DNA from: Janthinobacterium rivuli
GTDB taxonomy: Bacteria > Pseudomonadota > Gammaproteobacteria > Burkholderiales > Burkholderiaceae_D
Reading direction: 5' to 3'
DNA: 64,000 nucleotides
Assembly: GCF_009208735.1 (NCBI RefSeq)
Contig: NZ_WFLJ01000002.1
Span: 62,001 to 126,000 of the forward strand
Of the stretch, positions 54,147 through 63,646 are shown in pieces; the stretch's first letter is position 1; each line of letters begins with the position of its first letter. The notes under the pieces were generated by a model. It had not been told where the DNA came from. It did no database searches and was given only the letters and a program-made list of their open reading frames with translations. The translations under genes and the position numbers were made by a program.

Positions 54147-55044
54147 GCGGCTGGCTGGCAACGTAATCGCGTAATCCTTCGGCCAGCGCGTCGAAGGTGG
54201 CGCGGCAGCGCAGGCTGCCGCGCAAGTCTGCATGCATGGTGACCCATGTTGCCATCGGCAGCGTAAACGCTTGCGGCAACACGCGCCGCAAGGACGGATC
54301 GCGCGCCGCCAGCCCCGCCTGGCACACGCCGATGCCGGCGCCCGCGCGGATCAGGGCCAGTTGCGCCAGGTCGCTGTCGCTGCGCCAGGCAAAGTTGTCC
54401 CGCGAAAAACCCTGGAAGGCGGCGCCCGCGTTGCGCACGAACGGGCTCGCCTCGTCGTAACCGATGACGGCATGCCGTGCCAGGTCGGCCAAGTCCAGCG
54501 GCGTGCCATGGCGCGCCAGGTAATCCGCGTGCGCATGCAGGCCAAGTTCGATATCGCCCACCTTGCGCGCCACCAGCTGCTCCTGGCGCGGACGCAGCAT
54601 GCGCACGGCGATGTCCGCCTCCCGGCGCAGCAAATCCTGCACCTTGTTGCTCAATACCAATTCAATGGTCAAGCCAGGGTGCCGCGCGCGCAGCCGGGCC
54701 AGGATAGTCGGCAGCACTTCCACGCCCACCACTTCGCTGGCCGCGATGCGCACGACGCCGGTCACGCCCTGCCCCTGGCTGCTGGCGGCGCGCTCCATCA
54801 GGGCGGCAGTGTGCTCCATGGTTTCCGCATGTGGCCGCAACGCCAGCGCCACTTCCGTGGGGAGCAAGCCCAGCTGGGAGCGCGTAAACAGGGTCGCGCC
54901 CAGCGCCTGTTCCAGCGCGGCGATATGCCGGCCGACGGTAGGTTGCGTGATGCCCAGCGCGCGGGCGGCGCCGGACAGGGAGCCGTGCTGCAGCACGGCC
55001 AGCAGCGAACGGTAGTATTCCCAGGCGATGGATGTGGCGGTCAT
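54139..55044 (-). CDS. LysR family transcriptional regulator
   Basis: 301 aa. HTH: YRSLLAVLQHGSLSGAARALGITQPTVGRHIAALEQALGATLFTRS region; effector domain from VTGVVRIAASEVVGVEVLP. It is divergent from the epimerase-like gene with ~90 bp between starts, and is probably its regulator. The ATG at 55042-55044 (MTATSIAWEYY) is chosen over a start 14 codons upstream. Confidence 0.9.
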   Translation of the reverse strand: MTATSIAWEYYRSLLAVLQHGSLSGAARALGITQPTVGRHIAALEQALGATLFTRSQLGLLPTEVALALRPHAETMEHTAALMERAASSQGQGVTGVVRIAASEVVGVEVLPTILARLRARHPGLTIELVLSNKVQDLLRREADIAVRMLRPRQEQLVARKVGDIELGLHAHADYLARHGTPLDLADLARHAVIGYDEASPFVRNAGAAFQGFSRDNFAWRSDSDLAQLALIRAGAGIGVCQAGLAARDPSLRRVLPQAFTLPMATWVTMHADLRGSLRCRATFDALAEGLRDYVASQPLI

Positions 55045-55135
55045 ACATAAATGTATAGCCTGTGCTCGATGCTCGTCAATTCCCAATCAGCCTTGCGCGG
55101 CAGATACTGGCGCCATCAACCACACGGAGGTCAGC

Positions 55136-56140
55136 ATGGAAGACACGAAAACGGCATTGGTACTGGGCGCCACGGGCGGCATCGGCGGCGAGATGGTGCG
55201 CCAGCTATTGGCGGCGGGCTGGCGGGTACGCGCCCTCACGCGGGGCGAGACGCCATCGCCACGGAGCGACCGCATCGAGTGGCTGCGCGGCGATGCGCTG
55301 GCGCGCGCGGACGTGCTGGCGGCCGCCAAGGGCTGCGCCGTCATCGTGCACGCCGTCAACCCGCCCGGCTACCGCCACTGGGGCCGGCTGGTGCTGCCCA
55401 TGCTCGACAACACCATCGCGGCGGCGATCGCCGAAGGCGCCACCATCGTGCTGCCCGGCACCGTGTACAACTTCGGTCCCGACGCTTTCCCGCTGCTGGC
55501 GGAAGACGCGCCGCAGCACCCGCTGACGCGCAAGGGCGCCATCCGCGTGGAACTGGAAGCGCGGCTGGAACGGGCCAGCACGCAGGGCGCCAGGGTGCTG
55601 ATCGTGCGCGCGGGCGACTTCTTCGGCCCCCGCGCCGGCAACAACTGGTTTTCGCAGGGCCTGGTAAAGCCGGGCCAAAGCGTGCGCAGCATCCTGTATC
55701 CGGGCGCGCCCGGCGTGGGCCACCAGTGGTCCTACCTGCCCGACGTGGCGCGCACGATGCTGCAACTGCTGGCCGTGCGCGCCACCTTGCCGCCATTTGC
55801 GCGCTTTCACATGGCCGGCCACTGGGACCACGACGGCCGGCAAATGACGGGCGCGATTGCCCGCGTGGTGGCACGGGCGACGGGCGCTGCGCCCGCCATC
55901 CGGCGTTTTCCGTGGTGGCTGGTGACGCTGGCGTCGCCGTTCGTGGCGACCCTGCGCGAAATGCGCGAGATGCGCTATCTGTGGCAAACGCCCTTGTCCA
56001 TGGAGAATGCGCGGCTGCTGGCCGTGCTGGGCCAGGAGCCGCATACGCCGCTCGACGAGGCGGTGCGGGCGACATTGGAGGGCATGGGCAATCTGAACGC
56101 GGCAGGCAAAAAAAATGCGCCGGGATTGCCGGCGCGCTGA
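55136..56140 (+). CDS. NAD(P)-dependent epimerase/dehydratase-like protein
   Basis: 334-aa extended-SDR-type protein. Rossmann motif VLGATGGIGGEMVRQLLAAG, followed by VHAVNPPGYRHWGRLVLPML and ILYPGAPGVGHQWSYLPDVA. The Tyr of YxxxK is replaced by HPLTRKGAIR with only Lys nearby, so it may be an atypical or NmrA-like member. The start has a strong GGAGG at 55126-55130. The last codons also encode the terminator hairpin of the convergent cytochrome gene. Confidence 0.8.
   Translation: MEDTKTALVLGATGGIGGEMVRQLLAAGWRVRALTRGETPSPRSDRIEWLRGDALARADVLAAAKGCAVIVHAVNPPGYRHWGRLVLPMLDNTIAAAIAEGATIVLPGTVYNFGPDAFPLLAEDAPQHPLTRKGAIRVELEARLERASTQGARVLIVRAGDFFGPRAGNNWFSQGLVKPGQSVRSILYPGAPGVGHQWSYLPDVARTMLQLLAVRATLPPFARFHMAGHWDHDGRQMTGAIARVVARATGAAPAIRRFPWWLVTLASPFVATLREMREMRYLWQTPLSMENARLLAVLGQEPHTPLDEAVRATLEGMGNLNAAGKKNAPGLPAR
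56107..56134 (-). terminator. Cytochrome c gene terminator inside the epimerase CDS
   Basis: Stem GCGCCGG/CCGGCGC (56116-56122, 56128-56134) with the minus-strand U tract from A8 at 56107-56114. The same bases are the last codons of the opposite gene. Confidence 0.75.
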
Positions 56141-56161
56141 TTGCAGGTACCGCGGCACAGA

Positions 56162-56473
56162 TTATTTCTGTGCCAGTACCCATTTGACCAGGGTGTGAGC
56201 TTCAGCATCGCTCACTTGCGGGTTCGCTGGCATCGGGATCGCGCCCCAGGTGCCGGAACCGCCCTTCATGACTTTCGCCGCGAGCTTGGCTTCCGCGTCT
56301 TTCTGACCGGCGTACTTGGCAGCCACGTCCTTGAACGCAGGGCCCACCAGTTTCGTGCTCACCGCGTGGCAAGCCATGCAGTTCTTTGCTTTCGCCAGAT
56401 CCGGATTGGCCAACGCTGCTTGCGATGCCAGAGCCGATACGGTCAATACACTCACCAACATAAAACGTTTCAT
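56162..56473 (-). CDS. Class I cytochrome c (c551/c552-like)
   Basis: Periplasmic monoheme cytochrome of 103 aa. Signal peptide MKRFMLVSVLTVSALASQAAL (cleaved before NPDLAK). Heme motif CMACH in KAKNCMACHAVSTKLVGPAF, axial Met in the WGAIPMPANPQVSDAEA loop and C-terminal helix HTLVKWVLAQK, as in c551/c8-type donors to nitrite reductase or oxidases. It stands alone. Confidence 0.93.
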   Translation of the reverse strand: MKRFMLVSVLTVSALASQAALANPDLAKAKNCMACHAVSTKLVGPAFKDVAAKYAGQKDAEAKLAAKVMKGGSGTWGAIPMPANPQVSDAEAHTLVKWVLAQK

Positions 56474-56638
56474 TGTCTTTTCTCCAAAGTTACTTCCTGC
56501 GGCATTTTACTGTGTTTCCGCAGATGCACCACGAGCCCAGATCAAGCGTTTCAATGTAGTAACGCAATGTCGTCAGAAGGCAGTCCTATTCTGCCCCATC
56601 TGCGCGCCCATGGCCATGTTGTTTGTAAGGCGATGTAA

Positions 56639-56678
56639 CGACGGCCGGCCCCGTCCAGTCAAACGGGGCCGGCCGTCG
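56639..56678. terminator. Very long perfect hairpin after ilvD
   Basis: Perfect 16-bp inverted repeat CGACGGCCGGCCCCGT (56639-56654) / ACGGGGCCGGCCGTCG (56663-56678) with an 8-nt loop, 16 bp after the ilvD stop on the minus strand. No U tract follows, so it may stabilise the ilvD 3' end or act in a Rho-dependent way. Confidence 0.65.
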
Positions 56679-56693
56679 CACTTATGCAACAAA

Positions 56694-58565
56694 TCAGCGT
56701 TTCTGCTTCTTCAGCTGGGAGAGATCGCGCACGGCGCCGCGGTCGGCCGACGTCGTCAGGGCCGCATACGCCTGCAGCGCCTGCGACACATAGCGCTCGC
56801 GGTTGACGGGCAGCCAGGCATCATCGCCCTTCGCTTCCATGGCGGCGCGGCGCGCGGCCAGTTCGGCATCCGTGACGCGCAGGTTGATGGTGCGCTCGGG
56901 GATGTCGATGTCGATGAAATCGCCCTCTTCCACCAGGCCGATGGCGCCGCCTTCGGCCGCTTCCGGCGAGGCGTGGCCGATCACCAGGCCCGAGGAGCCG
57001 CCCGAGAAGCGTCCGTCCGTGAACAGCGCGCACGCCTTGCCCAGGCCCTTCGACTTGATGTACGAAGTCGGATACAGCATTTCCTGCATGCCGGGGCCGC
57101 CTTTCGGACCTTCGTAGCGGATGATGACGACGTCGCCCTCATGCACAGTATCGGCCAAAATCGCTTCAACAGCGGAATCCTGGCTTTCGAACACGCGCGC
57201 CTTGCCCGAGAATTTCAGGATGCTTTCATCGACGCCCGCCGTCTTGACGATGCAGCCCTTTTCAGCCAGGTTGCCGTACAAGACGGCCAGGCCGCCATCC
57301 TGCGAGTAGGCGTGGGCCTTGTCGCGGATGCAGCCGGTGGCGCGGTCCGTGTCGACGGCGGCGAAGCGCTCCGACTGCGAAAACGCCGTCTGCGTCGGCA
57401 CGCCGCCCGGCGCGGCGCGGAACAGTTCATGCACGGCCGGATCGTCCGTGCACATGATGTCGTTTTGCGCGATGGCGTCGGCCAGGGTGGGCGCGTGGAT
57501 GGTCGGCAAAGTGGTGTTGAGCAGGCCGGCGCGCGCCAGTTCGCCCAGGATGCCCACGATGCCGCCCGCGCGGTGCACGTCTTCGATATGGTATTTGTCC
57601 GTCATCGGCGCCACCTTGCACAGGCACGGCACCTTGCGCGAGATGCGGTCGATGTCGGCCATCGTGAATGCCACTTCCGCCTCGTGCGCGGCGGCCAGCA
57701 AGTGCAGCACGGTGTTGGTCGAGCCGCCCATGGAGACGTCGAGCGCCATGGCGTTCTCGAACGCCGCCTTGGTGGCGATGGAACGGGGCAGCACGGTGTA
57801 ATCATCCTGCTCGTAATGGCGCTTGGCCAGTTCGACGATCAAACGGCCCGCGCGCAGGAACAGCTGCTGGCGGTCCGAGTGCGTGGCCAAAATCGTGCCG
57901 TTGCCGGGCAGGGCCAGGCCCAGCGCCTCGGTCAGGCAATTCATCGAGTTGGCCGTAAACATGCCGGAGCAGGAACCGCAGGTCGGACAGGCCGAGCGTT
58001 CGATCTCGGCCACGTCGGCGTCGGAGACGGTGCTGTCGCCGGCCTTGATCATGGCGTCGACCAGGTCCAGCTTGATGATCTTCTGGCTGCCGTTGACGAC
58101 CTTGACGACCTTGCCCGCTTCCATCGGCCCGCCGGAAATAAACACGACGGGGATGTTGATGCGCATGGCGGCCATCAGCATGCCCGGCGTGATCTTGTCG
58201 CAGTTCGAGATGCAGACCATGGCGTCGGCGCAGTGGGCGTTGACCATGTATTCGACGGAGTCGGCGATCAGGTCGCGCGAGGGCAGCGAATACAGCATGC
58301 CGCCGTGGCCCATGGCGATGCCGTCATCGACGGCGATGGTGTTGAATTCCTTGGCCACGCCGCCGGCCGCCTCGATTTCGCGCGCCACCATCTGGCCCAG
58401 GTCCTTCAGATGCACGTGACCGGGCACGAACTGGGTGAACGAGTTGACGACGGCGATGATCGGCTTGTCGAAGTCGCCGTCCTTCATGCCGGTGGCGCGC
58501 CACAGGGCGCGGGCGCCAGCCATGTTGCGGCCGTGGGTGGTGGTGCGGGAGCGGTATTGCGGCAT
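56694..58565 (-). CDS. ilvD: Dihydroxy-acid dehydratase
   Basis: Branched-chain amino acid enzyme of 623 aa, dehydrating dihydroxy acids to 2-keto acids. Fe-S ligand Cys are in NCDKITPG and the [19 protein letters not shown] block. N-terminal family sequence is [20 protein letters not shown], and the C-terminal [23 protein letters not shown] is diagnostic. The start ATG 58563-58565 ([10 protein letters not shown]) gives the usual length. Divergent from a LysR gene, which may control it. Confidence 0.96.
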   Translation of the reverse strand: MPQYRSRTTTHGRNMAGARALWRATGMKDGDFDKPIIAVVNSFTQFVPGHVHLKDLGQMVAREIEAAGGVAKEFNTIAVDDGIAMGHGGMLYSLPSRDLIADSVEYMVNAHCADAMVCISNCDKITPGMLMAAMRINIPVVFISGGPMEAGKVVKVVNGSQKIIKLDLVDAMIKAGDSTVSDADVAEIERSACPTCGSCSGMFTANSMNCLTEALGLALPGNGTILATHSDRQQLFLRAGRLIVELAKRHYEQDDYTVLPRSIATKAAFENAMALDVSMGGSTNTVLHLLAAAHEAEVAFTMADIDRISRKVPCLCKVAPMTDKYHIEDVHRAGGIVGILGELARAGLLNTTLPTIHAPTLADAIAQNDIMCTDDPAVHELFRAAPGGVPTQTAFSQSERFAAVDTDRATGCIRDKAHAYSQDGGLAVLYGNLAEKGCIVKTAGVDESILKFSGKARVFESQDSAVEAILADTVHEGDVVIIRYEGPKGGPGMQEMLYPTSYIKSKGLGKACALFTDGRFSGGSSGLVIGHASPEAAEGGAIGLVEEGDFIDIDIPERTINLRVTDAELAARRAAMEAKGDDAWLPVNRERYVSQALQAYAALTTSADRGAVRDLSQLKKQKR

Positions 58566-58738
58566 GATGGGGACCTTCCAAGAGTAATGGGTGCTGGACT
58601 GCGCGGGCTTGCAACAAAACCCTGCATGCAGTGGGGGTACGCCAGATTGCCTTGCGCGCGCCCCACTGTCAAATATATGATGCACGTGTCTGTGAGTCGT
58701 TTTATATATCACAGCACTTATTCCACATGGAAACGCAT

Positions 58739-59650
58739 ATGAATCTCGAGCTGCGCCAGCTGCGCTACTTTGTCACCGTCGCCGAGGAATTGCACTTCGG
58801 CCGCGCCGCCGCGCGCCTGCACATGACGCAGCCGCCCCTGTCGCAGACGATCATGGCCCTGGAAGAATTGCTGGGCGCGCCCCTGTTCGTGCGCACGCGC
58901 CGGGAGGTGCAGCTGACGCCGGCCGGCACGGCCCTGCTGCCCGAGGCGCGCCGGCTGTTGGCGCAGGCGCTCGATTTGCCCGCGCTGGTGCGGCGGGCCG
59001 CGCAGGGCGAAGCGGGGCGCCTGAGCCTGGCGTTTGTTTCGTCGGCCGACTACAGCGTGCTGCCGCCCTTGCTGCGCGCTTACCGGACGGCCTACCCGCA
59101 AGTGCGGATCGCGCTGCAGGAAGCCACCTCCGACCTCCAGCTCGAGGAATTGCTGGCCGGGCGCACGGATGCTGGCCTGTTGATCCCACCGCTGCCCGAG
59201 AAGGCGAAAGGAGAGCTCGATTACCTGCCCGTGCTGGCCGAACCGCTGGTGCTGGCCGCGCCGTCCGGCCTCGCCATCCTGACGGCACCGGGACCCGTGC
59301 GCCTGCGCGACGTGCCGCCCCTGCCCCTGATCATCTTCCCGCGCGCGATCTCGCCCGCCCTGCACGACGCCATCCTCGGCGTATTCCGCTCGGCCGGCAT
59401 CACGCCGCAGATCGGCCAGGAAGCGATCCAGATGCAAACCATCGTCAGCCTCGTCTCGGCTGGCATGGGCATCGCGCTTGTGCCACAATCGGTATCGAAC
59501 CTGATGCGCCCCGGCGTAGAATACAGGCCGTTGCAGGACGCCACGCCGCTGGTGGAAACGGGCCTGGCCTGGCGCCGCGACAATCCGTCCGCCGTGCTGC
59601 AAGGATTCCTGGCGCTGCTGCGCAAGCAGATCGGCGCGACCGCCCAATAA
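58739..59650 (+). CDS. LysR family transcriptional regulator
   Basis: 303 aa. Starts [34 protein letters not shown] HTH followed by [20 protein letters not shown]; effector domain contains [22 protein letters not shown], of the CatR/BenM-like group. An in-frame ATG four codons upstream (58727) is less typical. It is divergent from ilvD, 173 bp apart. The coinducer is unknown. Confidence 0.9.
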   Translation: MNLELRQLRYFVTVAEELHFGRAAARLHMTQPPLSQTIMALEELLGAPLFVRTRREVQLTPAGTALLPEARRLLAQALDLPALVRRAAQGEAGRLSLAFVSSADYSVLPPLLRAYRTAYPQVRIALQEATSDLQLEELLAGRTDAGLLIPPLPEKAKGELDYLPVLAEPLVLAAPSGLAILTAPGPVRLRDVPPLPLIIFPRAISPALHDAILGVFRSAGITPQIGQEAIQMQTIVSLVSAGMGIALVPQSVSNLMRPGVEYRPLQDATPLVETGLAWRRDNPSAVLQGFLALLRKQIGATAQ

Positions 59651-59729
59651 ATTAAGTGGCCGCTAAGGCAAAAAACCGCCAGCGCCCCCATACTACGCAA
59701 CCTTGGCTTTAAACAAAGAAAGAAACCCC

Positions 59730-60554
59730 ATGCTGATACACCCGATGCCCGACCCGATCGCCATACAAATCGGCCCGCTCGCCGTGCACTGGTACGGCCT
59801 GATGTATGTGCTGGCCTTCGCCCTGTTCATTCTCCTGGGCCGCGTGCGCATCAAGCAGCCGCATATCGCCGTGCTGGGCTGGCAGAAGGAAGACCTCGAC
59901 GACATGCTGTTCTACGGCATGCTGGGCGTGGTGATCGGCGGGCGCCTGGGCGAAGTGCTGTTCTACCGCCCCGAATACTTCCTGCACAATCCGCTCGAGA
60001 TCTTCATGGTCTGGCATGGCGGCATGTCCTTCCATGGCGGCTTCCTCGGCGTCATCCTGGCCATGTATCTGTGGAGCCGCAAAGCGGGCCGCAACCTGTT
60101 CGACGTGCTCGACTTCATCGCCCCGCTGGTGCCGCTCGGCTACGCGGCCGGCCGCCTGGGCAACTTCATCAATGCCGAACTGCCGGGCCGCATCGCGCCG
60201 GACACCCTGCCATGGGCCATGCAGTGGCCGGGCATTCCGTATCCCGTGCACCCGTCGCCCCTGTACCAGATGCTGATCGACGGCATCCTCGTCTTCATCA
60301 TCCTGTGGCTGTATGCGCGCAAGCAGCGCCCGCGCATGGCCGTCGGCGCCATGTTCACCCTGCTGTACGGCTGCGCGCGCTTCTTCACGGAATACTTCCG
60401 CACGCCGGACTGGGAAGTCGTGTGGCTGGGCGTGCCGATCACGTCGGGCCAGATGCTGTCCCTGCCGATGATCGTCGGCGCCATCGCCCTGCTCGTGTGG
60501 GCGTATAAAAGCCAGGTCATGGGCACGCCGCCCACCAAGGCCCGCCCGGCCTGA
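59730..60554 (+). CDS. lgt: Prolipoprotein diacylglyceryl transferase
   Basis: Inner-membrane enzyme of 274 aa that attaches diacylglycerol to the lipobox Cys of prolipoproteins. Seven hydrophobic segments are visible. The HGG motif is in FMVWHGGMSFHGGFLG and the Lgt signature in GRLGNFINAELPGR, with a conserved GCARFFTEYFRTPD near the end. The ATG at 59730 (MLIHPMPDP) is preferred over a start nine codons upstream. It faces the EVE gene at a 7-bp distance. Confidence 0.96.
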   Translation: MLIHPMPDPIAIQIGPLAVHWYGLMYVLAFALFILLGRVRIKQPHIAVLGWQKEDLDDMLFYGMLGVVIGGRLGEVLFYRPEYFLHNPLEIFMVWHGGMSFHGGFLGVILAMYLWSRKAGRNLFDVLDFIAPLVPLGYAAGRLGNFINAELPGRIAPDTLPWAMQWPGIPYPVHPSPLYQMLIDGILVFIILWLYARKQRPRMAVGAMFTLLYGCARFFTEYFRTPDWEVVWLGVPITSGQMLSLPMIVGAIALLVWAYKSQVMGTPPTKARPA

Positions 60555-60561
60555 ACGGCGA

Positions 60562-61026
<465 letters not shown>

Positions 61027-61055
61027 GCTCACTCCCTCTCAAAAGCACCAGGCGT

Positions 61056-61090
61056 AAAAAAACGGTTGCGCATGATGCTGCAACCGTTTT
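61056..61090 (-). terminator. Terminator downstream of 6S RNA
   Basis: 11-bp stem AAAACGGTTGC/GCAACCGTTTT; the minus-strand U tract comes from A7 at 61056-61062. Confidence 0.85.
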
Positions 61091-61102
61091 CTTTGTACTG
61101 CA

Positions 61103-61285
61103 AATTGGGCCCCGCCTGTGCCGCTATGCCGGCATCCCGAACCAAACGGTTCAAGGTGGTCACGTTAGTTCAATTTCGGGTTCGTCGAACGAGCGACGCT
61201 CACTCCCATCAAACAAAATTCGCAACCGATGCGCATAAATGGTTCAAGGAATATATGGCAATCGCGAACACCGCAGGGTAGACCC
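61103..61285 (-). ncRNA. ssrS: 6S RNA
   Basis: Ends are approximate, ~183 nt. The minus strand has the 6S hallmarks: a 5' CCCTGCGGTGTTCGCG pairing with a GC-rich 3' end (CACAGGCGGGG), a large internal bubble, and the 3' block CACCTTGAACC...GGTTCGGGATGCCGGCA, like the E. coli CACCTTGAACCAAGGGTTCAAGG region. It lies directly downstream of zapA and ends in a strong terminator, the standard 6S location. It binds sigma-70 RNA polymerase in stationary phase. Confidence 0.85.
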
Positions 61286-61336
61286 AAGTTTACTCCTTTG
61301 ATCGCGCATCGCAAAGACAAATCGTACCGTGTCCGC

Positions 61337-61648
61337 TTAAAAAAGGTTTTCCTGGGGCGTCAATGCGCTATCCAGGACGGTATGCATGGCCGAGATTTTC
61401 TGCTTCACTTCCAGTATCGTCAATTCCGACAGCGGACCTTGCGGCGACTTCACGGAGAGGAATTCCGCGGCCACGCCCAGGGCGGCCAGCACGGCGATGC
61501 GGTCGTTGCCCTTGACCTTGCCCGCGTCGCGGATGGCTTTCATTTTACTGTCAAGATAGATCGCCGCTTCGCGCAGCGCGCGCTCTTCGCCGTCGCGACA
61601 CACCATGCTGTAGGACTGGCCCATGATATTGACATCGACACGCGACAT
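61337..61648 (-). CDS. zapA: Cell division protein ZapA
   Basis: 103-aa FtsZ-ring-stabilising protein. Conserved start VDVNIMGQSYSMVCRDGEE and DSKMKAIRDAGKVKGNDRIAVLAAL; C-terminal coiled helix LSELTILEVKQKISAM. The start overlaps the zapB-like stop by 1 bp, showing tight coupling. Followed by 6S RNA. Confidence 0.95.
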   Translation of the reverse strand: MSRVDVNIMGQSYSMVCRDGEERALREAAIYLDSKMKAIRDAGKVKGNDRIAVLAALGVAAEFLSVKSPQGPLSELTILEVKQKISAMHTVLDSALTPQENLF

Positions 61649-61911
61649 TACGCTTCCTTCTCGTTCTCGGCAATATAGGCGCCCGCTTCCGAAGCGGCTT
61701 GCTCCAGGCCAGCTTGCACCAGTTCGGGAATTTTTTCCAGCAACGCTTCCACCCGCTCCTGCGCCTCGCGCATGCGTTGCACATACAGGGCGTTCTCGGC
61801 GGCCAGCGCGGCATTGTCCTTGCGCAGTTGCGCGTTTTCACGGCGCAGCGCATGGGTCATTTCGGCCAGCAGGCCTATTTTGTCGGATAATTCATTGAAT
61901 TCGGAAATCAT
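61648..61911 (-). CDS. zapB: ZapB-like coiled-coil protein
   Basis: 87-aa coiled coil (FNELSDKIGLLAEMTHALRR, ENAQLRKDNAALAAENALYV). Such short coiled-coil genes directly before zapA are a known pair in betaproteobacteria and assist Z-ring assembly. The ATG at 61909-61911 is chosen; the ORF could be read longer, but the added residues are not helical. Confidence 0.8.
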   Translation of the reverse strand: MISEFNELSDKIGLLAEMTHALRRENAQLRKDNAALAAENALYVQRMREAQERVEALLEKIPELVQAGLEQAASEAGAYIAENEKEA

Positions 61912-62067
61912 CCCGCCACTATAGGGCGGACGCTCCATGGGCGTCAATCGAATCACGCCGCTGTCACACATATTTACATCAATGCAGGGCAGTTGGCGGA
62001 CAATACACGCTTTTTCTGGCGCTTTTCGCCATCTGCACGCATCCGCCAGCGCCGCGACGGCAGCGAT

Positions 62068-62814
62068 TTACTCGTCGACGTAATCAGGTTCGATATCGAG
62101 TCCGCCATAGCTGTTTTCGCAAGAGCGGCGCGTCAGCGTCTGTTGTCCACCCTTGCCATCAAGCACCATCGTCAAATCGCGGCAAGTGCGGCGGTAGCTG
62201 CCAGGTTTGGCGTCCGTCCGCGAGGGCGTCAAAGTGACGCGCAAGGGCACGGCATTGCCCAGCCCCTTGTTGCTCCATTCACGGGTCTTGCCATCCTCTT
62301 CATCTTTCAGGGTGCGCACGGCGGCCGTCAGCAAGGATTTTTGTTCCTGCGCATTGAGCTTGGCGATGGTGACGTCGGACAGGAAAGGCGGTGACACGAC
62401 GACGGCCGGGTCCTTGCCCTGCACATCCCAGCGGCCGCTGTTCTGCGAACAGGTGCGGCGGCTCAGGTCCTGCGACTTGCCTGCCGCCGTGACGACGAAT
62501 TTCATGTCGCGGCAGACGTGCGCCTTCAGGCTGTGCTCCGTCATGCCGGAGTTGCTGAAGTTGTATGTGACTTTCACCAGCACGCCATTGTCGGCGCCGT
62601 TGTTCCATACATGGGCTTCCTGGTCGTCGTCATCCTTGTTCAAGTCGTTGAACAAGTCATTGAGCAACATTTCCTTTTCCAGCGGCGTCAGGGTGGCCAC
62701 GGTGATCTCGTCGACGATGGTGGGCGTTTGCGCGCCGGCATTACCCAGGCAGGCGAGACCGATGAGGGTGGCGCCCAGCAGGCGCAGGGCGGGACGGGAA
62801 ATCGGGAATGGCAT
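62068..62814 (-). CDS. Exported protein with two tandem surface-antigen-like domains
   Basis: 248 aa with a signal peptide (ending GNAGA). Two ~100-aa internal repeats are clear: LTPLEKEMLLNDLF ... HVWNNGADNGVLVKVTY ... HVCRDMKFVVTAAGKSQDLSRRTC, and LNAQEQKSLLTAAV ... REWSNKGLGNAVPLRVTL ... RTCRDLTMVLDGKGGQQTLTRRSC. Each has the W-N ... CRD ... RRxC pattern of Lpp0805-type surface antigen domains. Each repeat has two Cys that probably pair. Function unknown. The ATG at 62812-62814 fits the signal peptide. Confidence 0.75.
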   Translation of the reverse strand: MPFPISRPALRLLGATLIGLACLGNAGAQTPTIVDEITVATLTPLEKEMLLNDLFNDLNKDDDDQEAHVWNNGADNGVLVKVTYNFSNSGMTEHSLKAHVCRDMKFVVTAAGKSQDLSRRTCSQNSGRWDVQGKDPAVVVSPPFLSDVTIAKLNAQEQKSLLTAAVRTLKDEEDGKTREWSNKGLGNAVPLRVTLTPSRTDAKPGSYRRTCRDLTMVLDGKGGQQTLTRRSCENSYGGLDIEPDYVDE

Positions 62815-63043
62815 GGCGTGCTTTCTGGTGCAAGTGGTGATATTGATATGCAATTGCAATCATCTTATCAAATTTCATAGTCAAACTCTGTTTCCTGTGC
62901 GTACAGGAACGCCGCCTCTCCGGACGGCATGCTAGAGTCGCGCCTGTTGCTGACGCCCGGGAACGAGGCTTGCGCTGGCGCAAACCCTGTGTAGATGCAG
63001 GCTCTGCTCAGCATCTATCTATATGTTCCCTTTGAATAAGCCC

Positions 63044-63072
63044 TTGAAGTTGACCCTTAGCGTCCCTATAAT
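63044..63072 (+). promoter_or_regulatory. groESL promoter (sigma-70 type)
   Basis: -35 TTGAAG (63044-63049) and -10 TATAAT (63067-63072), spacer 17 bp, overlapping CIRCE by 1 bp. Confidence 0.75.
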
Positions 63073-63098
63073 TAGCACTCGTTAGTAGAGAGTGCTAA
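63072..63098. promoter_or_regulatory. CIRCE operator (HrcA site)
   Basis: TTAGCACTC-N9-GAGTGCTAA, a perfect match to the CIRCE consensus, just downstream of the -10. HrcA bound here represses groESL until heat shock. A 240-nt leader with a 7-bp GC hairpin (CGCGGCG/CGCCGCG, 63162-63180) separates it from groES. Confidence 0.95.
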
Positions 63099-63338
63099 CA
63101 AACTCTTTCGTAGTAATCCTCAGGACTGATGGTGCTTGCCAGGCCACTGCAGGGAACGCTACGCGGCGGGCGACGCCGCGATGCACCACTGCCGGAAACA
63201 GGCAAGGACAGGATGACATGGGGTTTGCTTGACCGTTGCGGGCTGCTTTCAACGGCGGTCACTGAAAGCACGTCTGGCGCTGTGCCAGGCATGTATTCAC
63301 TTAGCAACACCTATCCATTGAACTTTAAGGAGTTTTGT

Positions 63339-63629
63339 ATGAATCTGCGCCCATTGAACGATCGCGTCATCGTCAAACGCCTCGACCAGGAAACCAAGAC
63401 TGCGTCCGGCCTCATCATTCCTGATGCAGCTGCTGAAAAACCGGATCAAGGCGAAGTCCTTGCCGTAGGCAATGGCAAGATTCTCGACGACGGCAAAGTC
63501 CGTCCTCTGGATGTCAAAGTGGGCGACCGCGTCCTGTTCGGCAAGTACGCCGGCCAAACCGTCAAAGTTGACGGCGATGAGCTGCTGGTCATGCGCGAAG
63601 AAGACATCATGGCGATCGTCGTCAAGTAA
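63339..63629 (+). CDS. groES: Co-chaperonin GroES
   Basis: 96-aa lid of the GroEL chamber. Start [18 protein letters not shown] and mobile loop [20 protein letters not shown] are standard; the C-terminus [13 protein letters not shown] is typical. AAGGAG precedes ATG 63339. The upstream frame is open for ~70 codons but is not family sequence. Confidence 0.98.
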   Translation: MNLRPLNDRVIVKRLDQETKTASGLIIPDAAAEKPDQGEVLAVGNGKILDDGKVRPLDVKVGDRVLFGKYAGQTVKVDGDELLVMREEDIMAIVVK

Positions 63630-63646
63630 TTGTTTCCACGTTGTAG

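Noticed and set aside
63129..63338. Open frame of 70 codons in frame with and upstream of groES.
   Set aside because: It lies in the CIRCE leader, has no family match, and groES has its own strong ribosome site at 63339.
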